DNA from: Brevibacillus porteri
GTDB lineage: Bacteria; Bacillota; Bacilli; Brevibacillales; Brevibacillaceae
Length of the DNA stretch: 51,723 nt
Direction: 5' to 3'
Assembly: GCF_003013475.1 (NCBI RefSeq)
Contig: NZ_PXZO01000041.1
Location: 1 to 51,723 of the forward strand
Positions 7,663-16,598 of the stretch are shown in pieces; the first letter of the stretch is position 1; the number at the start of each line of letters is the position of its first letter. A program made the translations under genes and the position numbers. A model generated the notes under the pieces. The model was not told the DNA's origin. It was given only the letters and a program-made list of their open reading frames with translations, and did no database searches.

Positions 7663-8667
7663 ATGCGCCAAGGTCATCAGTCTTGGGTCTTTCCTTTAAA
7701 ACCTGTCATTCTCGGGCACGCTGCGATTGGTGGGCCTTTTGAGGCTAAGGGACCGTTAGCCGAAGACTTTGATATCTTGCACGGAGACTTGAATCTCGGA
7801 CAAGACAGCTGGGAAAAGGCGGAGAAAGTCCTGCTGGAAGAAGCGTGCTCGAAAGCGGTGGAGAAAGCGGGGCTCACGAAAGAGCAAATAAACTTTATGC
7901 TTGCCGGGGATTTAATGAACCAGATCATATCTGCCAGCTTTTCGGCCCGGACGCTTTCGATTCCGTTTCTGGGGATTTTCGGAGCGTGTTCAACAGCGAT
8001 GGAGGGCTTGGCCTTGGCTGCTCTCATGGTGAATAGTCAAGCTGCTGAGTACGTCTTGGCTGCTACCTCCAGTCACAATGGGGCTGCGGAAAAGCAATAT
8101 CGCTATCCAACGGAGTACGGCTCACAGAAGCCCCCAACGGCACAATGGACCGTGACGGGAGCAGGGGCTGCTGTTGTAGCCAGTCAGGGTAAGGGTTTGC
8201 GGATTACGGGAGCCACCATCGGGCATATAGTCGATATGGGATTGACAGATCCATTCAATATGGGAGCAGCGATGGCGCCTGCCGCATTATCCACGATTGA
8301 TTCGCATTTCCGTGACTTTCAGCTCCCTCACGACCATTATGATTTGATTGTAACAGGCGATTTAGGACGAACGGGCCATGCCATTTTATCTGATCTGTTG
8401 CCCAAGCATCACATGCACATTCCATTAGAGCGATACATCGATTGCGGGAAGCTCATTTATGGTGAAAATCCAAATGTATGGTCGGGTGGTAGCGGATGTG
8501 GCTGTATCGCTACAGTGACGTACGGGCATCTACTTCGGCGGATGAAGCAAGGAGAATGGAAGCGAATCTTGCTGGTTGCCACAGGAGCCCTCTTATCCCC
8601 GTTGACCTTCCAGCAGGGAGAAAGCATTCCTTGCATCGCCCATGCCGTGGCTGTTGAGTCGGAGTAA
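7663..8667 (+). CDS. spoVAD: Stage V sporulation protein AD
   Basis: 334 residues, thiolase-like fold. SpoVAD is the cytosolic-face subunit that binds dipicolinic acid. Family landmarks seen: [15 protein letters not shown] near the N terminus, [30 protein letters not shown] at the place of the thiolase nucleophile loop, and [11 protein letters not shown] near the C terminus. Start ATG 7663 follows GGGAGG that overlaps the end of spoVAC, so the two are tightly coupled. The gene is full length. Confidence 0.96.
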   Translation: MRQGHQSWVFPLKPVILGHAAIGGPFEAKGPLAEDFDILHGDLNLGQDSWEKAEKVLLEEACSKAVEKAGLTKEQINFMLAGDLMNQIISASFSARTLSIPFLGIFGACSTAMEGLALAALMVNSQAAEYVLAATSSHNGAAEKQYRYPTEYGSQKPPTAQWTVTGAGAAVVASQGKGLRITGATIGHIVDMGLTDPFNMGAAMAPAALSTIDSHFRDFQLPHDHYDLIVTGDLGRTGHAILSDLLPKHHMHIPLERYIDCGKLIYGENPNVWSGGSGCGCIATVTYGHLLRRMKQGEWKRILLVATGALLSPLTFQQGESIPCIAHAVAVESE

Positions 8668-8683
8668 CTTGGAGAGTGATACC

Positions 8684-9034
8684 ATGATGTTTTTGTGGGC
8701 GTTTCTCGTAGGAGGAACGATTTGCTTAATCGGTCAATTTCTCATGGATGTCGTCAAGCTCACACCTGCCCATACGATGTCCTCTCTTGTTGTCACTGGA
8801 GCAGTGCTGGACGGATTCGGTCTATACGAGCCACTGGTTCATTTTGCTGGAGCAGGAGCGACAGTACCCATCACGAGCTTTGGAAATGCACTGGTGCACG
8901 GGGCGATGGCGGAGGCCGAGCAACATGGAGTCATTGGCATTATTACCGGCATTTTTGAAGTGACGAGTGCGGGGATTTCGGCTGCCATCGTCTTCGGATT
9001 TATCACAGCAGTCTTGTTCCGGCCAAAAGGATAA
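8684..9034 (+). CDS. spoVAEb: Stage V sporulation protein AEb
   Basis: 116 residues, related to SpoVAC. Membrane protein with [27 protein letters not shown] and [17 protein letters not shown] motifs. ATG 8684 has GGAGAGTGAT just upstream; the longer reading frame from 8642 would overlap spoVAD and lacks a ribosome site. Last member of the channel set. spoVAA, spoVAB, spoVAEa and spoVAF are absent here, so this is the short AC-AD-AEb type of operon. Confidence 0.95.
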   Translation: MMFLWAFLVGGTICLIGQFLMDVVKLTPAHTMSSLVVTGAVLDGFGLYEPLVHFAGAGATVPITSFGNALVHGAMAEAEQHGVIGIITGIFEVTSAGISAAIVFGFITAVLFRPKG

Positions 9035-9073
9035 TGGCAGGTACATGTTGCCACTTGTGCCAAAATACTTGAA

Positions 9074-9102
9074 TTGAACCTACTTTCGCCAACTTGTAGA
9101 AT
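9074..9102 (+). promoter_or_regulatory. Sigma-A-like promoter before the SleB-type hydrolase gene
   Basis: TTGAAC (9074-9079), 17-base spacer, TAGAAT (9097-9102). AAAGGAGGG follows at about 9113. A housekeeping-type promoter before a cortex-hydrolase homologue is unexpected; a forespore promoter was not recognised. Confidence 0.6.
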
Positions 9103-9128
9103 GGGTTGGGTAAAGGAGGGAACAATTT

Positions 9129-9776
9129 ATGTGGTGGAGCAAGAAAGCAGTATTAACCTTGCTTGCTGCCTTTATGGCTGTAGCGTTTATTTTTCCGGCC
9201 GACTCCCTGGCAGCCACACAGATTCAGCGCGGTAGTGTGAACGGGGATGTATGGGATCTGCAGTATCGTTTGCAGATGCTGGGTTACTACAAAGGCAAAT
9301 TGGATGGCATTTACGGTGCGAATACAACAAAGGCCGTCAGACAGTTTCAAAAAGCATACGGCTTATCGATTGACGGTATCACTGGACCAAATACATGGCG
9401 CGCTCTAAAGAAAGTGTCGGTAAATAAAGCGGAAATGCAGATGCTGGCGCAGCTGGTCTATTCCGAAGCACGAGGAGAACCTTATGAGGGCCAAGTAGCT
9501 GTGGCGGCGGTCGCGTTGAACCGTGTCCAGTCTAAAAACTTTCCCAATACACTTGCCGGTGTCATCTTTGAGCCATTAGCGTTTACCGCTGTAGATGATG
9601 GACAATTCTGGATGACTCCAAACAAGACTGCTTATCAGGCAGCTTGGGATGCCGTACGAGGATGGGACCCAACCAATCATTCTCTTTACTACTTTAACCC
9701 TGTTACGGCGACCTCCAAGTGGATTTGGTCACGTACACAAGTGAAAAAGATCGGCAAACACATTTTTGCCATTTAA
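9129..9776 (+). CDS. SleB-type cell wall hydrolase with peptidoglycan-binding domain
   Basis: 215 residues. Signal peptide to about Ala29 (SLAATQ), one PG_binding_1 domain (about 33-93; LQYRLQMLGYYKGKLDGIYG), then a SleB/CwlJ hydrolase domain (103-215) with the catalytic Glu113 in YSEARGEP and the motifs ALNRVQSKNFPNTLAGVIF and YYFNP. It is shorter than B. subtilis SleB (about 305 residues) and closer in size to YkvT. ypeB, the usual partner of sleB, is not next to it. Position right after spoVAEb suggests a role in cortex breakdown during germination, but its promoter looks vegetative, so general wall turnover is possible. Confidence 0.9.
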   Translation: MWWSKKAVLTLLAAFMAVAFIFPADSLAATQIQRGSVNGDVWDLQYRLQMLGYYKGKLDGIYGANTTKAVRQFQKAYGLSIDGITGPNTWRALKKVSVNKAEMQMLAQLVYSEARGEPYEGQVAVAAVALNRVQSKNFPNTLAGVIFEPLAFTAVDDGQFWMTPNKTAYQAAWDAVRGWDPTNHSLYYFNPVTATSKWIWSRTQVKKIGKHIFAI

Positions 9777-9789
9777 CCATTGCTCATGC

Positions 9790-9840
9790 AGCCCTCGAAA
9801 CAGTATTCGTCATGATGCTGTTCGAGGGCTTTCCTTTTGA
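9790..9840 (+). terminator. Terminator after the SleB-type gene
   Basis: Long stem AGCCCTCGA(A)ACAG / CTGTTCGAGGGCT with one bulged A, then TTCCTTTTG. Confidence 0.85.
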
Positions 9841-9925
9841 CTGGAAACTATTGTTCGTTGTTTTTGCAAAATAGTTCGATAAAATGGTACGAAAGGAATC
9901 GCATATTTCCCCATGGAGGTTGATG

Positions 9926-10894
9926 ATGAAGAAACGGATGATCCTTGCCTCGCTGGCAGCCTTTTTGCTTATAGGTACACCAGTTGTCGAGGCAGAAACA
10001 ACGAAAATGAACGAAACACCTTATGTAGACATTAGCGGCCATTGGGCAGAACAAGAAATCAATCAACTTTACATAGCGGACGTAATTGGTCAAAACGAAT
10101 ATTTTCGACCTGATGACAACGTGACATTGGGTGAACTGCTCACGATGTTTGTCAATGCGAAAGGAATCGAACCTCTTGGCAACAAGCAATCATCCTTTGC
10201 GGACGTACCGGGAAACAGCTGGCTGTCGCCTTATGCAGAGACGGCCTATCGACTTGGAATTGTCCATGGGCAGAAGCAGGGGAATCACCTGTACTTACAT
10301 CCGGATGCACCAGTAAAAAGAGCAGAACTCGCCTCTATTCTGGTAAGAACGATGGGGGATAGCGGAGTAGTCAATAATTTGAAGTGGTCTACGACGATCC
10401 AGACATTGAACCAATACCCGGATGGGAACAACGTGAAAGAGAAAGAGCAACGCCCACTTGTTTACGCCATGCAAAACGGGTTAATGAGTTCCTATGGGGA
10501 CGGTACATTAAAGCCGAACAAGTATATGACGAGAGCCGAAGCAGCCACATACGCGGCCCTTCATTTGCTTTCGGATAAGCCGAGAACGACAAAAGCTCTC
10601 GCAAACGGAACACCTTTTCGCCAGGAATTAACGGTACAGACGACTGCTTACAGCTACCCGAACGACAAAATCCTGTCATATCTAGAGTATCCACTGCGCG
10701 AAGGTGTTGTAGCGGTTGATCCAAATGTCATCCCGCTTGGTACGCACTTGTACATCGATGGCTACGGCTATGCAGTGGCAGCTGATATCGGTGGTGCGGT
10801 AAAGCAACGCCATGTGGATCTGTATCTTCCGACGTTGAACGAAGCTGAAAATCATGGCTTGCAAAAAGGCGTCAAAGTATACGTGCTTGATTAA
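9926..10894 (+). CDS. SLH-domain and 3D-domain cell wall protein
   Basis: 322 residues, secreted. Signal peptide 1-25 (KKRMILASLAAFLLIG), S-layer-homology repeats from about 30 to 205 (YVDISGHWAEQEINQLY; PDDNVTLGELL; PVKRAELASILVR; PNKYMTRAEAATYAA), and a C-terminal 3D domain (VAVDPNVIPLGTHLYI, AVAADIGGAVK, HVDLYLP) as in YabE, YocH and YuiC, thought to cut glycan strands by lytic transglycosylation. SLH repeats should anchor it to pyruvylated wall polymer. In the third D motif DIGG replaces the more usual DTGG. ATG 9926 sits 6 bases after GGAGG; the ATG one codon earlier also fits. A sigma-A-like promoter TTGTTT, 16 bases, TAAAAT lies upstream. Confidence 0.9.
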   Translation: MKKRMILASLAAFLLIGTPVVEAETTKMNETPYVDISGHWAEQEINQLYIADVIGQNEYFRPDDNVTLGELLTMFVNAKGIEPLGNKQSSFADVPGNSWLSPYAETAYRLGIVHGQKQGNHLYLHPDAPVKRAELASILVRTMGDSGVVNNLKWSTTIQTLNQYPDGNNVKEKEQRPLVYAMQNGLMSSYGDGTLKPNKYMTRAEAATYAALHLLSDKPRTTKALANGTPFRQELTVQTTAYSYPNDKILSYLEYPLREGVVAVDPNVIPLGTHLYIDGYGYAVAADIGGAVKQRHVDLYLPTLNEAENHGLQKGVKVYVLD

Positions 10895-10919
10895 TTAAAA
10901 TGCTGAACATATTTCCTGC

Positions 10920-10944
10920 TCTTTCCACTCATACTAACGTGGAA
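10920..10944 (+). other. Hairpin touching the ytfI ribosome site
   Basis: CTTTCCAC/GTGGAAGG can pair over 8 bp with a 10-base loop. The right arm is part of the purine-rich ribosome site (GGAAGGGGTGGG) of the next gene. It may end the previous transcript weakly, or limit ytfI translation. Confidence 0.4.
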
Positions 10945-10960
10945 GGGGTGGGATTTTTTC

Positions 10961-11620
10961 ATGGTATGGGTGTTGCTAGCATTACTTGGTTTTTTTGTCC
11001 TACTAGTGATCACGCCAATACAATTGACGTGTTTTTACAGTCGAGAAGGCGATAATGATCAATTGGACATTACGATTGCAGCTTGGGGTATCATTCGCAG
11101 GAAATACGAAATTCCCATTCTCCTCTTGAAAATGACAGAAACTGGGCCTGAGCTTGTCGCAAAGGTGGAAACGATCCAGCGAGGAAGCAAGCTTCGGGAA
11201 AAGGTCAAAGATTTTACGGGGAGGCAAGTGAAAATATGGTATCGGAATTATCGTGACGTGCTGGAAAGAGTGCGTGATTTGCTGCCTTTGCTAAAAGACC
11301 TGTTCAAACAAATTCGCTGTACGAAGTTAGAATGGCATACGTTGTTGGGCACAGGTCAGGCAGCGGAAACAGGGGCGCTGACAGGACTAATCTGGGGAGT
11401 GAAAAGCCTGATTGTCGGGATTCTCTCTCACGCCATCTCTTTACAGACGATGCCTGCCATGAGTGTACAGCCTGTCTGGAATCAAGCCCTTCTACATACG
11501 AAAGTTCAAGCGGTGTTACATTTTAGTTTGGGTCACTTCGTTTTCTCTGCGCTAAAAGTATTTCTGCGGATTCGAAAAAGTAAACAACGAAAATGGCAAG
11601 CTACGCCTACGCGTGCCTAA
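10961..11620 (+). CDS. ytfI: DUF2953 protein, YtfI-like
   Basis: 219 residues. One N-terminal membrane helix (2-21) and a conserved body with WGIIRRKYEIP, LEWHTLLGTGQAAETGALTGLIWG and a second hydrophobic stretch, the pattern of DUF2953. In Bacillus ytfI precedes ytfJ, the same order as here, and both are sporulation genes. Function unknown. Basic C terminus (RKSKQRK). Ribosome site is GGGGTGGG, 8 bases from ATG. Confidence 0.85.
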   Translation: MVWVLLALLGFFVLLVITPIQLTCFYSREGDNDQLDITIAAWGIIRRKYEIPILLLKMTETGPELVAKVETIQRGSKLREKVKDFTGRQVKIWYRNYRDVLERVRDLLPLLKDLFKQIRCTKLEWHTLLGTGQAAETGALTGLIWGVKSLIVGILSHAISLQTMPAMSVQPVWNQALLHTKVQAVLHFSLGHFVFSALKVFLRIRKSKQRKWQATPTRA

Positions 11621-11638
11621 TCACAAAGGTGGGAGCCC

Positions 11639-11668
11639 GCATATTTATTCCCTTGTGTAGGGTACATG
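11639..11668 (+). promoter_or_regulatory. Possible sigma-F-type promoter of ytfJ
   Basis: GCATA (11639-11643), 16 bases, GGGTACATG (11660-11668). The -35 fits the early-forespore sigma-F form; the -10 keeps the GG-x2-A core but only part of the stricter consensus. Position, about 60 bases before ytfJ, and the known forespore expression of ytfJ support it. Confidence 0.5.
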
Positions 11669-11728
11669 CTCCGGATTTGTTGGGGGAATGATAAAACATG
11701 ACACAAACAGGAAGGAGGAGCGACAAAT

Positions 11729-12211
11729 ATGGCAGACCACCCGATTCAAGGCCTGATGAGAACAGCGATGGAAAATCTCAAGCAAATGGTGGACGTGAAT
11801 ACAATCATAGGTGATCCGGTTGAGACACCAGACGGTAGTGTCATTCTTCCGATCTCCAAGGTAGGATTTGGTTTCGCAGCAGGGGGTAGTGAGTTCCAAT
11901 ACGATCACCAGCATAATGGGCACCAACACAATCAACAGCATGAACATGCTGGTCACCCGTTTGGCGGGGGTAGTGGGGGCGGTGTCTCCATTACACCTGT
12001 AGCTTTTTTGGTCGTTGGCAAACAAGGAATTCGCTCGATTCCGCTTGAAAATACGACCCATCTCTATGACCGGATTTTGGATTCTGTTCCGCAAATCGTG
12101 GATAAAGTTCAGGGGATGTTTACCAAATCGGATGAACCCACAGTTTATTCCAATACGATAATTGCCAGAGCAGAAGAACAAGATTTGGAAGACCTGATGG
12201 ATCGAAAGTAA
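11729..12211 (+). CDS. ytfJ: GerW-family sporulation protein YtfJ
   Basis: 160 residues. N-terminal helix HPIQGLMRTAMENLKQMVDVNTIIGDPV, conserved core GSVILPISKVGFGFAAGGSEF, and GVSITPVAFLVVGKQGIR, all typical of YtfJ/GerW, a forespore protein needed for the SleB-dependent germination response in Bacillus. Between the core blocks is an insert with seven histidines in positions 60-76 followed by a glycine-rich stretch; this looks metal-binding and is richer in His than I expect for the family. AAGGAGGAG precedes ATG 11729. Confidence 0.93.
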   Translation: MADHPIQGLMRTAMENLKQMVDVNTIIGDPVETPDGSVILPISKVGFGFAAGGSEFQYDHQHNGHQHNQQHEHAGHPFGGGSGGGVSITPVAFLVVGKQGIRSIPLENTTHLYDRILDSVPQIVDKVQGMFTKSDEPTVYSNTIIARAEEQDLEDLMDRK

Positions 12212-12220
12212 GGCAAGCAC

Positions 12221-12260
12221 AAAACAGGTATGCTCCACAAAAGGGGCATACCTGTTTTTT
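12221..12260. terminator. Bidirectional terminator between ytfJ and the minus-strand gene
   Basis: Perfect 13-bp stem AAAACAGGTATGC/GCATACCTGTTTT with T-runs on both strands, serving the two converging genes. Confidence 0.9.
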
Positions 12261-12279
12261 CGGTAGTAAGCGTATGGCA

Positions 12280-12966
12280 TTACCAGCGTTCGTTTACATA
12301 CAAGCCTGTTTTCGCAACATGCTGATAATGAAGGCTCGAGCTGGAGGAGGCGATATAAGGATGGAGAGCCATCGCTTCCTCGTAGTAACGTGAAAAGGAG
12401 CCGAGGGGCTTGCTTTGCAATCCCAATGTACCTGCTCTGAATGCTTGAGCTACACGCTCCATTGTATTTGTATAGTCCACATAGTGGGTCTGTACGGCCT
12501 CCAACCATTTCTCATCGTCCATTTCCAGTTGTCCATCTGGTAACAGCTTGATTCCAAACGTTTGGAGTTTTTCCTCTGCGTCTTTTGCCACTTGAGCGAA
12601 CGCATCCAGCTTTTGCGTCGTCAAGGTATCTGCCTTTTCCGCAAGAAATAGCTGCAGGCGATTGTATTTACTTACTAACGAGTGTGTTCGCTCATGGAAT
12701 AGCTCCATGTCAGGTCCAGCCTCGCTGTCTTTCCCCGCGGCTATCAATTCCCGAGCACTCTTTTCCAAATCGGAGGAAAACCGGTAGAGACGCGTTAAGG
12801 AATCGGAAAGCTCTGTTGTCCATTGCTGCTGACGAGTGTAGAACGGCTGCAAATTATAACGGAAGATTGGATTGACCGGCGTGCTTAATTTTGCCTGAAG
12901 CATATGGGTATGATAGCGGCCTACCCGCTGCGTAAATGGAACATGGCTGACTCGATTCGTTTTCAT
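12280..12966 (-). CDS. Uncharacterised protein with FliD-like C-terminal pattern
   Basis: 228 residues, soluble, mostly helical, no signal. After a Gln/Arg-rich N terminus comes a long helical region (about 50-140) and the stretch LQTFGIKLLPDGQLEMDDEKW, which recalls the GI-x-DG-x-L-x-D motif in the C-terminal domain of flagellar cap protein FliD. No flagellar genes are nearby, so a FliD role is not claimed. ATG 12966 is preceded by AAGGAGGTGA, a perfect ribosome site; the GTG codon at 12975 lies inside that site. Function unknown. Confidence 0.75.
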   Translation of the reverse strand: MKTNRVSHVPFTQRVGRYHTHMLQAKLSTPVNPIFRYNLQPFYTRQQQWTTELSDSLTRLYRFSSDLEKSARELIAAGKDSEAGPDMELFHERTHSLVSKYNRLQLFLAEKADTLTTQKLDAFAQVAKDAEEKLQTFGIKLLPDGQLEMDDEKWLEAVQTHYVDYTNTMERVAQAFRAGTLGLQSKPLGSFSRYYEEAMALHPYIASSSSSLHYQHVAKTGLYVNERW

Positions 12967-13039
12967 GTCGGTCACCTCCTTAAAAGCAAGTGGAATGAAT
13001 CCCCAGGAACAATTTACTATCTCCTATTATAGACGATGC

Positions 13040-16000
13040 CTACTCCATTTCAATGAGCAGATCGCCAGTTTGAATGGCTTCGCCTGCTTTCACGTAGACG
13101 GCTTTAATTTTTCCGTCGAGTGGGGCTTGAATCGTCGTCTCCATTTTCATCGCTTCACTCACCAAAAGATGCTCGCCTTTACGTACCTTGTCACCTTCTG
13201 CTACAAGCACCTTGAGCACTTTTCCTGGCATAGAGGCACCGAGGTGGCCAGGGTTTTGGGCTTCTGCTTTTCGGCGGATCAGTTCAGAGACTTTTGCGGA
13301 TTGGTCACGGATGAAGATTTCACGTGGCTGTCCGTTCAGTTCAAAATAGATGATGCGTCGGCCATCTGGATGAAGCTCGCCAACTGCGACCAGCTTGATA
13401 ATCAGCGTTTTACCGCGCTCGATCGTAATGGCGGTTTCCTCACCCGGACGCAATCCGTAGAAAAACGTTCCGGTATTCAATACCGACAGTTCTCCGTATT
13501 CCTTCAGGCGTTGTTCAAATTGCAAATAGACTTGCGGATACATGATATAGGACAGGACGTCTAGTTGACTGGGCTCACGTCCGATTTTGGCTTCCAACTC
13601 AGCCGTAACTTGCGTAAAGTCAATGGGCGCGAGCAATTCGCCAGGACGTGCAGTAAAGGCATCGCGACCTTTTAGCACGAGCTCCTGCAACTCCTTCGGA
13701 AACCCTCCCGGCGGTTGGCCAAGATACCCTTGGAAAAATTGAATGACCGAATCCGGAAAGTCGAGGCGTGTGCCTTTCTCCCAAATGTTTTCTTCATTCA
13801 AGTTGTTTTGGACCATGAACAATGCCATATCACCGACGACCTTGGATGACGGGGTCACTTTTACAATGTCGCCACACATTTGATTGACGACAGCATACAT
13901 GTGTTTCACTTCGTCCCAACGACCTTCCAGACCAACCGCTTTGGCTTGTTGCTCCAGATTGGTATATTGTCCACCAGGCATTTCGTGAACGTACACCTCA
14001 GTGTTGCTCGCCTTCATGCCGCTTTCAAAGCCTTGGTAGTACGGACGTACATCCTCCCAGTAATCCGACAGCTTGTTGAACGATTCAAGAGATAAGCCAG
14101 TCTCACGCTCCGTATGGGCTAGGCTCGCGATCAACCCGTTCAAGCTTGGCTGGGAAGTGAGTCCAGACATGGAGCTGACGCAAGCATCGACGATATCTAC
14201 GCCTGCTTCGATTGCTTTTAGAAGCATAGCACCAGCGTTTCCTGACGTATCGTGAGTATGCAAATGGATCGGAATGCTGATTTCTTGTTTTAAAGCAGAG
14301 ACGAGCGAATAAGCAGCATACGGCTTCAAAAGACCTGCCATATCCTTGATCGCGAGAATATGGGCACCTGCTTTTTCCAATTCTTTAGCCAGATTGACGT
14401 AGTAGGCCAAGCTGTATTTGGTCTTGGTCGGGTCCAGAATATCTCCGGTGTAGCAAATCGCTGCTTCGGCTACCTTGCCAGATTCACGTACGGCTTCAAT
14501 GGCTGTTTGCATTCCGGGAAGCCAGTTCAGGCTGTCAAAGATCCGAAAGACATCAATGCCATTTTCCGCAGAGGCTTTAACGAAGGCGTGGATCACATTA
14601 TCCGGGTAATTGGTGTAGCCTACGCCATTTGCTCCGCGCAAAAGCATTTGGAACAGGACATTCGGTATGCGTTGGCGGAGAATTTGCAGTCGTTCCCAGG
14701 GAGATTCCTGCAAAAAGCGCATCGTCGTGTCAAAAGTGGCACCGCCCCACATCTCCAGCGAGAAGAGCCCAGAACCGAGCTTGCCTGTCGCTTCTGCAAT
14801 GGAGGCGAGATCGTAGGTGCGCACACGCGTAGCAAACAAAGACTGGTGGGCATCGCGGAATGTCGTGTCTGTAACAAGCACATGCTTCTGTGCCTGAATC
14901 CAGCGTACCAGACCGTCGGCACCTTCGTTATCCAGAATTTGCTTCGTCCCGTCCGGATATGGCTGAGCAAATGGTGTCCGCGGGATGCGAGGTGAGTCGA
15001 AGTGCGGCTTTTTCTCCGTTTTCTGGAGACCAGGATATCCGTTGACAATCGTGTCTCCGATATAAGATAGTAATTTGGTACCCCGGTCCTGACGGCCAGG
15101 GAAGATGAATAGCTCTGGTTTGGTATCAATAAACGACGTATCGTAGTTGCCACTCAAAAAATCAGGATGTGTCACGACATTTTCCAAAAACGGCAGGTTC
15201 GTTTTCACGCCACGAATACGGAACTCACGCAATGTGCGGAGCATTTTGCGAGCGGCTTGGTCAAAGCTCGCGCCATACGTGGAGATTTTGACCAGAAGCG
15301 AGTCATAAAACGGTGTAATGATCGCGCCTGGATAACCATTGCCACCGTCCAGCCTTACGCCGAAGCCGCCACCAGAACGCCAGGCGGACAAGCGGCCGGC
15401 ATCTGGCAGGAAGTTGTTTTCAGCGTCTTCTGTTGTGACACGGCACTGGATGGCAAAACCACTCATCTGGATATCACTTTGCGCACTGATGCCAATCTCC
15501 TCATCGGAGAGCGCATGACCCTCAGCTACGCGAATCTGTGACTGAACAATGTCGATTCCAGTGATGAGCTCCGTGATGGTATGCTCTACTTGAATGCGAG
15601 GATTGACTTCTATAAAATAAAAACGCTTGTCCGGCGTTAACAAAAACTCGACAGTACCAGCGTTCGAATAACCGGCTTTTTGCATGAGAGTGAGAGCAGC
15701 CTGGCAAATTTCTTCACGTAGTTTGTCATCCAACGATAGGCTCGGTGCCACTTCGACCACTTTTTGATGGCGCCGTTGAACAGAGCAATCGCGCTCATAC
15801 AGATGGACGATGTTTCCGTAGTTGTCACCGAGAATTTGGACCTCGATGTGTTTGGGCTGTTCTAAGTATCGCTCCAGATACACCTTGGCATTGCCAAAGG
15901 AAGAGCGGGCCTCGGAACGTGCGCGATCTAACGAATCTTGCAATTCCTCCTGACTGCGGACGATACGCATGCCACGGCCTCCGCCGCCAGATACACCTTT

Positions 16001-16486
16001 AATAATGATGGGGTAGCCGTATTCTTTGGCAAAGAGAAGTGCCTCTTGAAGTGTTTCGATTGGCTCCGAAGTGCCAGGAATCACTGGGATTTCCGCTTCA
16101 ATCGCAAGACGACGTGCTTCTACCTTGTCCCCGAATTTGTCGATCAGCTCAGGGGATGGTCCAATGAAAATGATACCTTCCTCTTGGCAACGCTTTGCAA
16201 AATCAGCGTTTTCAGCAAGAAATCCATAGCCTGGGTGAATGGCATCGATATCGTTGCGCTTGGCTATTTCGATGATACTTTCGATATCCAGGTAAGCCTC
16301 AATAGGCCCTTTACCTGCTCCGACCAAGTAAGACTCGTCAGCCTTGAAGCGATGGATAGAAACGTTGTCTTGCTCGGAGTACACGGCTACCGTTCGTATG
16401 CCGAGTTCCGTTGCTGCACGAAAGATCCGAATGGCGATCTCACCGCGGTTTGCTACCAGTAGGCGATTGATTTTTCTCTTTTTCAT
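13040..16486 (-). CDS. pycA: Pyruvate carboxylase
   Basis: 1148 residues, the standard length. Makes oxaloacetate from pyruvate, bicarbonate and ATP to refill the TCA cycle. Domains in order: biotin carboxylase with ATP grasp (1-450; KGVSGGGGRGMR glycine loop, FIEVNPRIQVEHT), carboxyltransferase (about 530-800; TTFRDAHQSLFATR, LAIKDMAG with the lysine that is carbamylated in the family, HLHTHDTSGN metal ligands), PYC/OADA helper domain, and a C-terminal biotinyl domain with SEAMKMET, biotin site near Lys1114. I start at ATG 16486 (KKRKINRLLVANRGE) after GGGGGAGAG; the open frame extends 42 codons further without family similarity. A TATAAT lies about 40 bases upstream on the minus strand, with a poor -35. 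Confidence 0.97.
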   Translation of the reverse strand: MKKRKINRLLVANRGEIAIRIFRAATELGIRTVAVYSEQDNVSIHRFKADESYLVGAGKGPIEAYLDIESIIEIAKRNDIDAIHPGYGFLAENADFAKRCQEEGIIFIGPSPELIDKFGDKVEARRLAIEAEIPVIPGTSEPIETLQEALLFAKEYGYPIIIKGVSGGGGRGMRIVRSQEELQDSLDRARSEARSSFGNAKVYLERYLEQPKHIEVQILGDNYGNIVHLYERDCSVQRRHQKVVEVAPSLSLDDKLREEICQAALTLMQKAGYSNAGTVEFLLTPDKRFYFIEVNPRIQVEHTITELITGIDIVQSQIRVAEGHALSDEEIGISAQSDIQMSGFAIQCRVTTEDAENNFLPDAGRLSAWRSGGGFGVRLDGGNGYPGAIITPFYDSLLVKISTYGASFDQAARKMLRTLREFRIRGVKTNLPFLENVVTHPDFLSGNYDTSFIDTKPELFIFPGRQDRGTKLLSYIGDTIVNGYPGLQKTEKKPHFDSPRIPRTPFAQPYPDGTKQILDNEGADGLVRWIQAQKHVLVTDTTFRDAHQSLFATRVRTYDLASIAEATGKLGSGLFSLEMWGGATFDTTMRFLQESPWERLQILRQRIPNVLFQMLLRGANGVGYTNYPDNVIHAFVKASAENGIDVFRIFDSLNWLPGMQTAIEAVRESGKVAEAAICYTGDILDPTKTKYSLAYYVNLAKELEKAGAHILAIKDMAGLLKPYAAYSLVSALKQEISIPIHLHTHDTSGNAGAMLLKAIEAGVDIVDACVSSMSGLTSQPSLNGLIASLAHTERETGLSLESFNKLSDYWEDVRPYYQGFESGMKASNTEVYVHEMPGGQYTNLEQQAKAVGLEGRWDEVKHMYAVVNQMCGDIVKVTPSSKVVGDMALFMVQNNLNEENIWEKGTRLDFPDSVIQFFQGYLGQPPGGFPKELQELVLKGRDAFTARPGELLAPIDFTQVTAELEAKIGREPSQLDVLSYIMYPQVYLQFEQRLKEYGELSVLNTGTFFYGLRPGEETAITIERGKTLIIKLVAVGELHPDGRRIIYFELNGQPREIFIRDQSAKVSELIRRKAEAQNPGHLGASMPGKVLKVLVAEGDKVRKGEHLLVSEAMKMETTIQAPLDGKIKAVYVKAGEAIQTGDLLIEME

Positions 16487-16598
16487 TATTCTCTCCCCCT
16501 TACGTCTCGGAAAAAAAGACGTATTAAAATTATATATAGAACAAATATACAAAATTTTCTCGACACAAGACACCCTTTTTTCGATCACAGGAGGATGG

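Noticed and set aside
11645..12508. Long minus-strand frame opposite ytfJ
   Set aside because: It runs across the bidirectional terminator and mirrors the well-supported ytfJ gene.
13880..16462. Open frames on the plus strand opposite pycA
   Set aside because: Shadows of a highly conserved gene; no ribosome sites or recognisable domains.
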